From NCBI RefSeq assembly GCF_003515065.1, contig NZ_QXGH01000020.1, forward strand, positions 62,001-126,000: a stretch of DNA of 64,000 bases. Direction: 5' to 3'. Below, in pieces: positions 52,084 to 60,094 of the stretch. Positions within the stretch are counted from its first letter, which is position 1. Each line of letters begins with the position of its first letter. The notes beneath the pieces were generated by a model. The model was not told the origin of the DNA and ran no database searches. It worked only from the letters and a program-made list of their open reading frames with translations. The position numbers and the translations under genes were made by a program. Source of the DNA: Nocardioides immobilis (GTDB lineage: Bacteria; Actinomycetota; Actinomycetes; Propionibacteriales; Nocardioidaceae).

Positions 52084-53589
52084 ATGACTCGCCAAGAAAC
52101 CAACATGCTGGACCACTGGATCTCCGGCGCGACCGACCCCGGCGAGGGCACCCGCACCGGACCGGTCTACGACCCCGCCCTCGGCGTCGTCAGCAAGGAG
52201 GTGCGCTTCGGCACCGCCGCCGACGTCGACCGCGCGGTCGGCGTGGCCAAGGCCGCGTTCGCAGACTGGGGCAACGCCTCGATCACCAAGCGGCAGAACG
52301 TGATGTTCGGCTTCCGCGAGATCCTCAACGAGCGCAAGGACGAGCTCGCCGCGATCCTGACGTCCGAGCACGGCAAGGTGCTGTCGGACGCCGCCGGCGA
52401 GGTGGCCCGGGGCCTCGAGGTCGTCGAGTTCGCCTGCTCCATGCCGCACCTCACCAAGGGCGCGTTCTCGCAGAACGTCTCGACCGAGGTCGACGTCTAC
52501 TCGGTGAAGGAGCCGCTCGGCGTCGTCGGCATCATCAGCCCGTTCAACTTCCCGGCAATGGTGCCGATGTGGTTCTTCCCGATCGCGATCGCGACCGGCA
52601 ACACCGTCGTGCTGAAGCCGAGCGAGAAGGACCCGAGCGTCGCCAACTGGATCGGCGCGGCGCTCAAGGAGGCGGGCCTGCCCGATGGTGTGTTCAACGT
52701 CGTCCACGGTGACAAGGAGGCGGTCGACGCGCTGCTGACCCACCCCGACGTCGCCTCGATCTCGTTCGTCGGCTCGACCCCGATCGCGAAGTACGTCTAC
52801 GAGACCGCCACCTCCCACGGCAAGCGGGTGCAGGCGCTCGGGGGCGCCAAGAACCACATGCTGGTCCTTCCCGACGCCGACCTCGACCTGGTCGCGGACT
52901 CGGCGGTCAACGCCGGCTTCGGCTCGGCCGGCGAGCGGTGCATGGCGATCTCGGTCGTGCTCGCCGTCGAGCCGGTCGCCGACGAGCTGATCGAGAAGAT
53001 CCGCGACCGGATGGGCAAGCTGGTCACCGGCGACGGGCGCAAGGGCTGCGACATGGGCCCTCTCATCACCCGCGAGCACCGCGACAAGGTCGCCGGCTAC
53101 CTCGACGTCGCCGCGACCGACGGAGCGAGCGTGGTCGTCGACGGCCGCGAGGCGGAGTACGACGGCGCCGCCGACGGGTTCTGGCTCGGCCCGACCCTGA
53201 TCGACCAGGTGCCGACGACGTCGAAGGTCTACCAGGACGAGATCTTCGGTCCCGTCCTCTCGGTGGTCCGGGTGTCGTCGTACGCCGAGGGCGTCGACCT
53301 CATCAACTCCGGCCCCTACGGCAACGGCACCGCGATCTTCACCAACGACGGCGGCGCCGCCCGCCGCTTCCAGCGCGAGGTCGAGGTCGGGATGGTCGGC
53401 ATCAACGTGCCGATCCCGGTGCCGGTCGCCTACCACTCCTTCGGCGGCTACAAGGCGTCGATCTTCGGCGACGCGAAGGCCTACGGCCCGCAGGGCGTCG
53501 AGTTCTTCACCCGCGAGAAGGCGATCACCAGCCGCTGGCTCGACCCGTCCCACGGAGGGATCAACCTGGGCTTCCCCCAGCACGATTGA
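52084..53589 (+). CDS. mmsA: (methyl)malonate-semialdehyde dehydrogenase, CoA-acylating
   Basis: The 501-residue aldehyde dehydrogenase has the catalytic Cys (~285) in GSAGERCMAISV, SPFNFPAMVPMWFFPIAI, and GINVPIPVPVAYHSFGG, the MmsA signature. It converts methylmalonate or malonate semialdehyde with CoA and NAD+ to propionyl- or acetyl-CoA, completing the pathway. It starts six bases after the transaminase stop. Confidence 0.92.
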   Translation: MTRQETNMLDHWISGATDPGEGTRTGPVYDPALGVVSKEVRFGTAADVDRAVGVAKAAFADWGNASITKRQNVMFGFREILNERKDELAAILTSEHGKVLSDAAGEVARGLEVVEFACSMPHLTKGAFSQNVSTEVDVYSVKEPLGVVGIISPFNFPAMVPMWFFPIAIATGNTVVLKPSEKDPSVANWIGAALKEAGLPDGVFNVVHGDKEAVDALLTHPDVASISFVGSTPIAKYVYETATSHGKRVQALGGAKNHMLVLPDADLDLVADSAVNAGFGSAGERCMAISVVLAVEPVADELIEKIRDRMGKLVTGDGRKGCDMGPLITREHRDKVAGYLDVAATDGASVVVDGREAEYDGAADGFWLGPTLIDQVPTTSKVYQDEIFGPVLSVVRVSSYAEGVDLINSGPYGNGTAIFTNDGGAARRFQREVEVGMVGINVPIPVPVAYHSFGGYKASIFGDAKAYGPQGVEFFTREKAITSRWLDPSHGGINLGFPQHD

Positions 53590-53607
53590 CGGAGCGACGG
53601 CCGCCGG

Positions 53608-54813
53608 TCACAGGAAGACCTTGCCCTCGCCGCGGTACGTCGGAGCCGTGCCGACCACGCGGCCGCCCTCCACCAGGTGCAGCTCGTCGACGTGCTCGCA
53701 GAGCTCGCCGGCCTTCGTGTGCCGGAACCAGACCCGGTCGCCGATCCGCAGGCCGGCCGCTCCCTTGCCGGTCAGAGGCGTCTGCACCTCGCCGGCGCCC
53801 TCGGCGGGCAGCAGCTCCAGACCCGTCGGCCACACCGGAGCGGGCAGCCGGTCCTGGCCGACCGCACCGGACGCGATCCACCCGCCCCCCAGGACGGTGG
53901 CGTGGCGCGGCGAGGGCCGGCGGACGACGGAGAGGACGAAGTGGGCGGCCGGCCGGGGGCGGAAGCGGGTGTAGTGGTCGAACAGGTGCGGTCCGAACAG
54001 TCCTGACCCCGCCGCGATCTCGGTGACGGCGGCCTCGGCGCTGGTGGTCTCGATGCTGCCCGTGCCGCCGCCGTTGACGAACTCGAGCGGGGCGATCTCC
54101 TCGACCGCGGCGACCGCGGCGGCCCGGCGCTCGGCGAGCTCGTGGGCGGAGACCCGCTGCATCGCGCGGACGGCGTACTTGCGCAGCCCTGGCTGGTTGT
54201 TGCCGACGCCGGCGATCTGCCCCTCGTAGCCCATCAGCCCGACCAGCGTGAACCGCGGGTGCGAGGCGACGGCCCGCGCGAGGGCGGCCGCCTGCTCGGG
54301 CGTGTGCGTCGGCGAGCGCCGCGCGCCCAGGTGGACCAGGCTGCCCGCGAGTCGCAACGAGGCGTCGAGCTCGATGCAGACCCGGACCTTCGGGCCGCCC
54401 CGGCTGCCTGGTCCGATCGCCGCGGCGGTGAGCTCGAGCTGCTCGACGCTGTCGATCATGATCGTGACCCGGTCGGCGAGCCTGTCGTCACCCGCGAGCA
54501 CGGCCAGCGCGCGCCGGTCGACGGTCGGGTAGCCGACCACCACGTCGTCGTGCTCGCCGGCCAGCCACAGCGCCTCGGGCAGCGTGAAGGCCAGCACCCC
54601 GGCGTAGCCCGGCCGCCGCAGGGTGCGGCGGATGACCTCCCGGCAGCGCACCGACTTGCTCGCGACCCGGATCGGCGACCCGCCTGCCCGCCGGGTGAGG
54701 TCGGCGGCGTTGGCGTCGAGCGCGGCGAGGTCGAGCACGGCGTACGGCGGCTCGAGGTCGGCGGTGGCGCGGGCGAGGTCGTCGTACGACGAGGGCCCGC
54801 TCGCGGTGCTCAT
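53608..54813 (-). CDS. PLP-dependent amino acid deaminase/aldolase (alanine-racemase fold)
   Basis: The 401-residue protein has an alanine-racemase N-terminal barrel (PYAVLDLAALDANAADLTRR, PLP lysine in RVASKSVRCREV, EFVNGGGTGSIETTSAE) and a D-threonine-aldolase-like C-terminal domain. GGAAG precedes ATG 54813. It begins five bases after the stop of the lactone oxidase, a pairing I know from other Actinobacteria, but the substrate is not established. Confidence 0.82.
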   Translation of the reverse strand: MSTASGPSSYDDLARATADLEPPYAVLDLAALDANAADLTRRAGGSPIRVASKSVRCREVIRRTLRRPGYAGVLAFTLPEALWLAGEHDDVVVGYPTVDRRALAVLAGDDRLADRVTIMIDSVEQLELTAAAIGPGSRGGPKVRVCIELDASLRLAGSLVHLGARRSPTHTPEQAAALARAVASHPRFTLVGLMGYEGQIAGVGNNQPGLRKYAVRAMQRVSAHELAERRAAAVAAVEEIAPLEFVNGGGTGSIETTSAEAAVTEIAAGSGLFGPHLFDHYTRFRPRPAAHFVLSVVRRPSPRHATVLGGGWIASGAVGQDRLPAPVWPTGLELLPAEGAGEVQTPLTGKGAAGLRIGDRVWFRHTKAGELCEHVDELHLVEGGRVVGTAPTYRGEGKVFL

Positions 54814-54818
54814 CAGGG

Positions 54819-56153
54819 TCACTTCCCGAGCACCCTCTCCAGGTAGGGGTTGGCGAAGGCGCGGTGCGGGTCGACCTCGTCGCGGAGCGCGGCGAAGTCG
54901 TCGAACCGCGGGTACCGCTCGCGCATCTCCGCGGCGTCGAGCCGGTGCATCTTGCCCCAGTGCGGCCGACCGCCGGCGTCGCCGAGCACGTCCTCGCAGA
55001 CGCCGAACCACCGCTCGTGCGGCATCCGGTGGTACTGGTGGAACGCGACGACGGCGGAGTCCCGCTCGAAGGCCGGCGACAGCCAGATGTCGTCGCTGCG
55101 CGCGAACCGCACCTCGAACGGGAACGACACCGCCTCGTCGTGGGTGTCGACCCACGTCTTCAGCTCGCGCAGCGCCGGCACCAGAGCGGCGCGCGGGATG
55201 AAGTACTCGCCCTCGCGGAAGCGGACACTGCGCTGCGAGGCGAACACGTTCGGCGCCAGGTCGGTGAAGTCGCGAGCGGAGACCGCCTTCGTCACGAACC
55301 GGGTGATGCCCGGGACCAGCCGGGGGACCCGGCTGCCGACCCGCAGCATGGCCTCGAACCCGATGTTGGTGACGATCCGGTCGTCCACCGTGCGGGTGAA
55401 CGCGCTCATCGGGTGGAGGTCGGTGTCGCCGGGCAGCCGCGAGAAGCGCCGGGTCAGCGCGGTCGTGGTGTGCGGGAACCAGAAGAACTCGAAGTGGTCG
55501 TTGGTCGCGACGAGGTCGTCGACCTGGTCGAGCACGTCGTCGAGCGGCATCGGCGCGTCCACGGCGCGGAGGGCGTAGAGCGGGACGCACTGCAGGGTCA
55601 CCTTGGTGATCACGCCGAGCGCGCCGAGCGCCACCCGCGCCGCGGCGAACAGGTCCGGCCGCTCGTCGGCCGAGCAGGTGACCACCGTGCCGTCGGCCAG
55701 CACGAGCTCCAGCGCGCGGACCTGCGTCGAGATGCTGCCGAACCGCTCACCACTGCCGTGGGTGCCCGTCGAGACCGCGCCCGCGATGGTCTGCCGGTCG
55801 ATGTCGCCAAGGATCTCCATCGCGAGGCCGTGGCGGGCCAGCAGCGGGTTCAGCTGGTGCAGCGGGAGGCCGGCATCGACGGTGACCAGCCCGGACGTGC
55901 GGTCGATCGCGTGCGCGCTGGTGAGCCGGTCGGGCAGCAGCTGGACGCCCGGTGCCACGGCGACGCCGGAGAACGAGTGCCCCGAGCCGATCGCCTTGAC
56001 GGGCAGGCCGTCCTGCGCGGCCTGCTTCACCTCGGCCGCGACCTCGTCGGTCGAGGCGGGGGTCGCGGTGCGCGCAGGCGTGGCCTGCTCGGTGCGTGCC
56101 CAGTTCTGCCAGGTCATCCCGGAAGGTCCCCTCGTCCCGTAGGTCTCCAGCAT
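54819..56153 (-). CDS. D-arabinono-1,4-lactone oxidase-family flavoprotein
   Basis: The 444-residue VAO-type flavoprotein has the FAD-binding half (KAIGSGHSFSGVAVA, with the His often covalently linked to FAD; STGTHGSGERFGSIS; LGALGVITKVTLQCVP) and the ALO C-terminal domain (FEFFWFPHTTTALTRR; HRAFANPYLERVLGK). It oxidises sugar lactones or alditols with O2 or another acceptor. ATG 56153 has GGAAGGGG upstream; ATG 56117 is an alternative. Confidence 0.87.
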   Translation of the reverse strand: MLETYGTRGPSGMTWQNWARTEQATPARTATPASTDEVAAEVKQAAQDGLPVKAIGSGHSFSGVAVAPGVQLLPDRLTSAHAIDRTSGLVTVDAGLPLHQLNPLLARHGLAMEILGDIDRQTIAGAVSTGTHGSGERFGSISTQVRALELVLADGTVVTCSADERPDLFAAARVALGALGVITKVTLQCVPLYALRAVDAPMPLDDVLDQVDDLVATNDHFEFFWFPHTTTALTRRFSRLPGDTDLHPMSAFTRTVDDRIVTNIGFEAMLRVGSRVPRLVPGITRFVTKAVSARDFTDLAPNVFASQRSVRFREGEYFIPRAALVPALRELKTWVDTHDEAVSFPFEVRFARSDDIWLSPAFERDSAVVAFHQYHRMPHERWFGVCEDVLGDAGGRPHWGKMHRLDAAEMRERYPRFDDFAALRDEVDPHRAFANPYLERVLGK

Positions 56154-56210
56154 GACGGGGGACCCCTTCCAGGTCAACTGACCTACTTCGCCGTGACGGC
56201 CCTGGCGGCG

Positions 56211-57113
56211 CTACAAGGACGACCCGCCGTCGAATCCCCAGCGCAGGCCGAAGGTTCCGGGTCCGAACTGGGTGCGGACGGCGTGCACCGTGGAGCCGGA
56301 GGCGACATCGAGCGCGCGGGTGCCCTCCTCGTCGTCGACCGTGAACTCCTCGCACCACGACGGCAGCCGGTCAGGGTCGAACCTGACCCAGATCACGCTC
56401 TCCCTCGTGCGGCGGGCGACCGCGTGGGTGCACTCGGAGGTCGATGGGTAGTCCTCGGGGTACTCGACGCAGAACTCGAGCATCGCCGTGCTTCCTCCCG
56501 GCAGGGGTCGCTCCATCTCGACCAGGTAGCCGACGACCGTCCCGCTGGAGTGGCGGAGGCTGCGGACGAAGCGACCACCGATCGCCGCGGTGAGGACGGG
56601 TACCACGTCGGTGCGGCTCGGGGCCACCTCGATCCAGATCAGCTCGGAGACGACCCCCGACGTCGCCTGGAGCACCGAGCGGGTGCGGCGCTGCCGGATG
56701 CGCCCTCGATCGTCCACCTCGACGACGACGTGGGTGCTGATCTCGCGCAGGTCGTCCGTCGGTCTCGTCCGGAGCGCCGCGCAGGTCTCGGCCGCCGCGG
56801 TGCTGACCAGGTCGTCGTCGAACGGGAACTCTGCCTCCGGGACGGGGATCGTGCGGGACGGCGGTCCGAGGCTGTCCTCCAGCGAGCCCGGCGCCAACCG
56901 GAGCAGGTCCTCGATCTCGGCGAGCGCGGCGAGGGACGCGGCCCCGTCCGGCTTGCGACGCCCGGACCGCCAGTAGCTCAGCGTCGAGAGTGACACCGGG
57001 TTGCCGCGGTCGAGGAGCCGGTCGCGCAGCCACACCAGGCTCACGTCGCGAACGGCGATGGCATCGGCCAGGCGCTGGGAGAAGGTGGCCTCCGTGGTGT
57101 CCGGTGATTTCAC
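56211..57113 (-). CDS. helix-turn-helix protein of unknown family, paralogue A
   Basis: The 300-residue protein starts at GTG 57113. Residues ~10-75 form an Xre-like helix-turn-helix (SLVWLRDRLLDRGNPVSL, STLSYWRSGRRKPDG), followed by ~220 residues of a beta-rich domain with ISTHVVVEVDDRGRIRQRR and the ending FGPGTFGLRWGFDGG. It is a clear paralogue of the gene at 57325. The upstream sequence is also shared. No enzyme motif is visible; a DNA-binding sensor is possible. Confidence 0.7.
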   Translation of the reverse strand: MKSPDTTEATFSQRLADAIAVRDVSLVWLRDRLLDRGNPVSLSTLSYWRSGRRKPDGAASLAALAEIEDLLRLAPGSLEDSLGPPSRTIPVPEAEFPFDDDLVSTAAAETCAALRTRPTDDLREISTHVVVEVDDRGRIRQRRTRSVLQATSGVVSELIWIEVAPSRTDVVPVLTAAIGGRFVRSLRHSSGTVVGYLVEMERPLPGGSTAMLEFCVEYPEDYPSTSECTHAVARRTRESVIWVRFDPDRLPSWCEEFTVDDEEGTRALDVASGSTVHAVRTQFGPGTFGLRWGFDGGSSL

Positions 57114-57127
57114 AGGCGGTCCCGAGA

Positions 57128-57145
57128 GTGTGTGGAGGGCTGGCT
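57128..57145 (-). promoter_or_regulatory. conserved box upstream of paralogue A
   Basis: On the minus strand AGCCAGCCCTCCACACAC stands 14 bases before the GTG start. The counterpart before paralogue B (58228-58245) differs at two of 18 positions, and similarity continues outward through ATCACG. Confidence 0.7.
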
Positions 57146-57324
57146 ACTAGCGTGATGCTACGGCCGCGCGACGGACGGGTCCGACCACTGGACCCGGACT
57201 CCTGGGGGAGTAGCGCGGTCCGTTCGGGTGTCTCGTCCCTGGCTCCGAGTCGGGCGAGTACTCAGCGCGGCGCCCGCGGGCAGGGGAAGACGCCGATCCC
57301 CCGCTCGCGGGAGCCGACGCGTCC

Positions 57325-58215
57325 TCAGCTCCCATCGAAGCCCCACCGCAGGCCGAAGACACCGGGACCGAAGCTGCGGCGGAAGACGTGCGCCGTCGTA
57401 CCGGTGTCGAGGCTCCTGGTGGCGGTCGGAGCGGCGCCGTCGTCGGTGAACTCCGCCCACCACGCCGGGAGTCGGGACGGGTGGAACCGGACCCACAGCA
57501 GGAGCTCGCCGCCCGACCGGGAGCGGCCGTGCATGCACTCGAGGGTCGGCGCCTCGTCGTAGGGGAAGTCGGTGACCCACTCCAGGGCGGCGGTGTCGGG
57601 GGCACTCACGCGTCGCTCGAGCTCGAGCACCACGCCGTACGCCGTACCGCTCGGGTGGTCGTACGTGCGGGTCAGCCGCGCGCCATACGCGCTCGTGAAC
57701 GCCGGTGGGCCGTCCTCTCCCTCGACGACCTCGATCCAGGGGTACTCGGACACTGTTCCGGACGTGACCTGGACGACCATCCGGATCCACCGGTGCCGCA
57801 GCACGCCGGTCTCGTCGACATCGGCGACGATGTGGGTCGTGATCTCGCGGAACACCCCGAACGGCGCGCCCAGTGCTTCGGTGGTCTCCTCCGCGGCGCC
57901 GCTGACCGGCCTCGCCTCGAACGGGGGCACCGGCGCGGCCAGCGGACCGACCCGGCGGTGGGGGCCGAGCCGGTTCGTGAGGTAGCTCTCCGGCAGGCCG
58001 AGGAGCTGCTCGATCTCGGCGATCGCCGCGAACGAGCTGGCACCCTCCGGGTGGCGGCGGCCGGACCGCCAGTAGCTCAGGGTCGTCAACGACACCGGGC
58101 TGCCGCGAGCGGCGAGTCGGTCGCGCAGCCACACCAGGGTGACGTCGCGCGCGCCGATGGCCGCGCGCAGACTCGCGGCGAAGCCGTCGTCCGGATCGGC
58201 AGGGCTCGATTTCAC
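57325..58215 (-). CDS. helix-turn-helix protein of unknown family, paralogue B
   Basis: The 296-residue protein starts at GTG 58215 after a run of Gs. It has the same layout as paralogue A: helix-turn-helix (TLVWLRDRLAARGSPVSL, TTLSYWRSGRRHPEG), REITTHIVADVDETGVLRHR and the ending FGPGVFGLRWGFDGS. Similarity is strongest at the two ends. The tandem arrangement shows a local duplication that included the promoter. Confidence 0.7.
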   Translation of the reverse strand: MKSSPADPDDGFAASLRAAIGARDVTLVWLRDRLAARGSPVSLTTLSYWRSGRRHPEGASSFAAIAEIEQLLGLPESYLTNRLGPHRRVGPLAAPVPPFEARPVSGAAEETTEALGAPFGVFREITTHIVADVDETGVLRHRWIRMVVQVTSGTVSEYPWIEVVEGEDGPPAFTSAYGARLTRTYDHPSGTAYGVVLELERRVSAPDTAALEWVTDFPYDEAPTLECMHGRSRSGGELLLWVRFHPSRLPAWWAEFTDDGAAPTATRSLDTGTTAHVFRRSFGPGVFGLRWGFDGS

Positions 58216-58227
58216 ACTCGACCCCCT

Positions 58228-58245
58228 GTGTGTGAAGGGCCGGCT
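58228..58245 (-). promoter_or_regulatory. conserved box upstream of paralogue B
   Basis: On the minus strand AGCCGGCCCTTCACACAC lies 12 bases before the GTG start and matches the box of paralogue A at 16 of 18 positions. Confidence 0.7.
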
Positions 58246-58377
58246 CTTACCGTGATCGTAGCGGCCATCTGTCGCGAGATCCGTGAGTGATCTCGGGCCA
58301 TCGGGGACCAGGCAGGGCGGCCGGGGGCGGGTTCCATGCGCTCCACATGGGATCCACACGCGATGCTCGCGAGTGCA

Positions 58378-58565
58378 AGGGGTCAGGCCGCCCCTCGCGC
58401 TCGCGGGCCTCGCCATCCTGCGCCAGGCAGGGGATCGGCGGAGGAGCTGTCTACGACGCCCTCGTCGCGGCGACTGCTGCCGAGCACGGCATGGTGCTGT
58501 TGTCCCGTGACCGGCGCGCGCGGTCGACGTACGACGCGATCGGCGTCCGCTACCAGATCGTCTGA
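58378..58565 (+). pseudogene. PIN-domain (VapC-type) toxin remnant
   Basis: The last ~45 residues [36 protein letters not shown] match the C-terminal half of PIN-domain toxins, with the last two acidic residues present. Upstream, [14 protein letters not shown] continues the domain in another frame; removing one G from GGGG near 58430 would join them. The first half, with the first catalytic acids, and any antitoxin gene are missing. Confidence 0.7.
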
Positions 58566-58577
58566 CTGGCCCAAATA

Positions 58578-58601
58578 CAAACAGTCAGGCTTGACTGTTT
58601 G
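58578..58601. promoter_or_regulatory. TetR operator of the AtuA operon
   Basis: CAAACAGTCA and TGACTGTTTG are perfect ten-base inverted arms around GGCT, immediately upstream of the tetR gene. Confidence 0.85.
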
Positions 58602-58625
58602 TTTGTGGCGAGCCATCCTGAACGG

Positions 58626-59270
58626 GTGACCTCGTCGACGACCTCCCGCGTGCCGCAGGAGGAGCGCACCCGCGCGATGCGGGCGCGGCTGCTGGAGGCG
58701 ACCGTCGAGCTGCTGGTCGAGAACGGCTTCAGCGGTACGACGACCACGCTCGTCTCGGAGCGTGCCGGCGTCAGCCGCGGCGCCCAGCTGCACCACTTCC
58801 CGACGAAGAACGACCTCGTCGTCGCGGCGGTGACCCATCTGACGGAGCGCCGGGGTGAGGAGCTCGAGGCCGCAGCCGCGCAGCTGCCGGCCGGCAAGCA
58901 CCGCACCCGTGCGGTGATCCAGATGCTCGGCGACCACTTCGCGGGGCCGGTGTTCACCGCCGCGCTCGAGCTCTGGGTGGCCGCGCGCACCGACAAGGCG
59001 CTGCTGGAGGCGGTGGCCCCGCTCGAGCAGGTCGTCGGTCGCGAGACGCACAAGATGACGGTCCAGCTGCTGGGTGCCGACGAGTCCCAGCCCGGCGTAC
59101 GCGAGCTGATCCAGGCCACCCTCGACCTGGTGCGCGGCCTCGGCCTGGCCAGCACCCTCGGCGACGACACCCGACGGCGTCGCCGGATCCTCGACCAGTG
59201 GGCGCGCACCCTCGATGGCGCCCTAGTCCCGACCAGCACGACCGACGAAACGGATGGAGACCACCAGTGA
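58626..59270 (+). CDS. TetR-family repressor heading the AtuA operon
   Basis: The protein (214 residues from GTG 58626) has a TetR helix-turn-helix (LVSERAGVSRGAQLHHF, PTKNDLV) and a ligand domain with HFAGPVFTAALELWVAARTD. GTG 58605 is an earlier possible start. A perfect palindrome precedes it. Its stop overlaps the next gene (GTGA), so it heads a run of coupled genes and likely represses the whole operon. Confidence 0.87.
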   Translation: MTSSTTSRVPQEERTRAMRARLLEATVELLVENGFSGTTTTLVSERAGVSRGAQLHHFPTKNDLVVAAVTHLTERRGEELEAAAAQLPAGKHRTRAVIQMLGDHFAGPVFTAALELWVAARTDKALLEAVAPLEQVVGRETHKMTVQLLGADESQPGVRELIQATLDLVRGLGLASTLGDDTRRRRRILDQWARTLDGALVPTSTTDETDGDHQ

Positions 59271-60094
59271 GCGTGTTCGACGACGTCCTCGCCGACCTCA
59301 CCGCGGAGGGCGACCAGCTCCGTGCTGCTGTCGCCGGCCTCGATGACAGCGACAAGGGCGGCTGGGCCACACCGGTCCCCGCCGAGGGCTGGACCATCGC
59401 CACGACGGTGGCCCACCTGCTCTGGACCGACGAGGTCGCCGTCCTCGCGACCAATGCCCACACCCCCGAGGGCAAGGAGTCGTGGGACGCGGTCGTGCTG
59501 CAGGCGATCGAAGATCCCACCGGGTTCGTCGACGCGGCCGCCCACGCCCTCGCCCGGCTCGAGCCAGCCGACCTGCTGGCCCGCTGGGACGCCGGCCGGA
59601 CGGCACTCGCCGAGGCGCTCCGCGCCCTGCCCGACGGCCAGAAGATGCCGTGGTTCGGCCCGCCGATGTCGCCGACCTCGATGGCGACGGCGCGGTTCAT
59701 GGAGACCTGGGCGCACGCGCTCGACGTCTACGACGCGCTGGTCTCCACCGGCTCGATGAGCGGGAGGCCTGCCGTCACCGACCGGATCAGGCAGGTCGCC
59801 CACCTCGGCGTCCGCACCCGCAACTACTCCTTCGCGCAGCACCAGCTGGAACCACCGGCCGAGGAGTTCCGGATCGCGCTGAAGGCGCCGAGTGGCGAGC
59901 TCTGGGTCTGGGGGCCTGAGGACGCCGCTCAGAGCGTGGCGGGGTCGGCGTACGACTTCTGCCAGCTGGTCACCCAGCGGATCCACCGCGACGACACGGA
60001 CCTGGTCGCGGTCGGCGCAGACGCGGAGAAGTGGCTGACCATCGCGCAGGCGTTCGCCGGTCCTGCGGGTGGCGGCCGGGAGGTGAAGGCATGA
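59267..60094 (+). CDS. TIGR03084-family / maleylpyruvate isomerase-like protein
   Basis: The 275-residue protein has the DinB-like helical fold of the mycothiol-dependent maleylpyruvate isomerase family (EGWTIATTVAHLLWTDEVAV with the metal His, and FMETWAHALDVYDALV with the HxxD metal ligands). The C-terminal half is typical of TIGR03084 proteins. Its role is unknown, but such genes sit in acyl-CoA catabolic clusters. It begins at GTG 59267 inside the tetR stop and ends in ATGA shared with the AtuA gene. Confidence 0.82.
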   Translation: MSVFDDVLADLTAEGDQLRAAVAGLDDSDKGGWATPVPAEGWTIATTVAHLLWTDEVAVLATNAHTPEGKESWDAVVLQAIEDPTGFVDAAAHALARLEPADLLARWDAGRTALAEALRALPDGQKMPWFGPPMSPTSMATARFMETWAHALDVYDALVSTGSMSGRPAVTDRIRQVAHLGVRTRNYSFAQHQLEPPAEEFRIALKAPSGELWVWGPEDAAQSVAGSAYDFCQLVTQRIHRDDTDLVAVGADAEKWLTIAQAFAGPAGGGREVKA

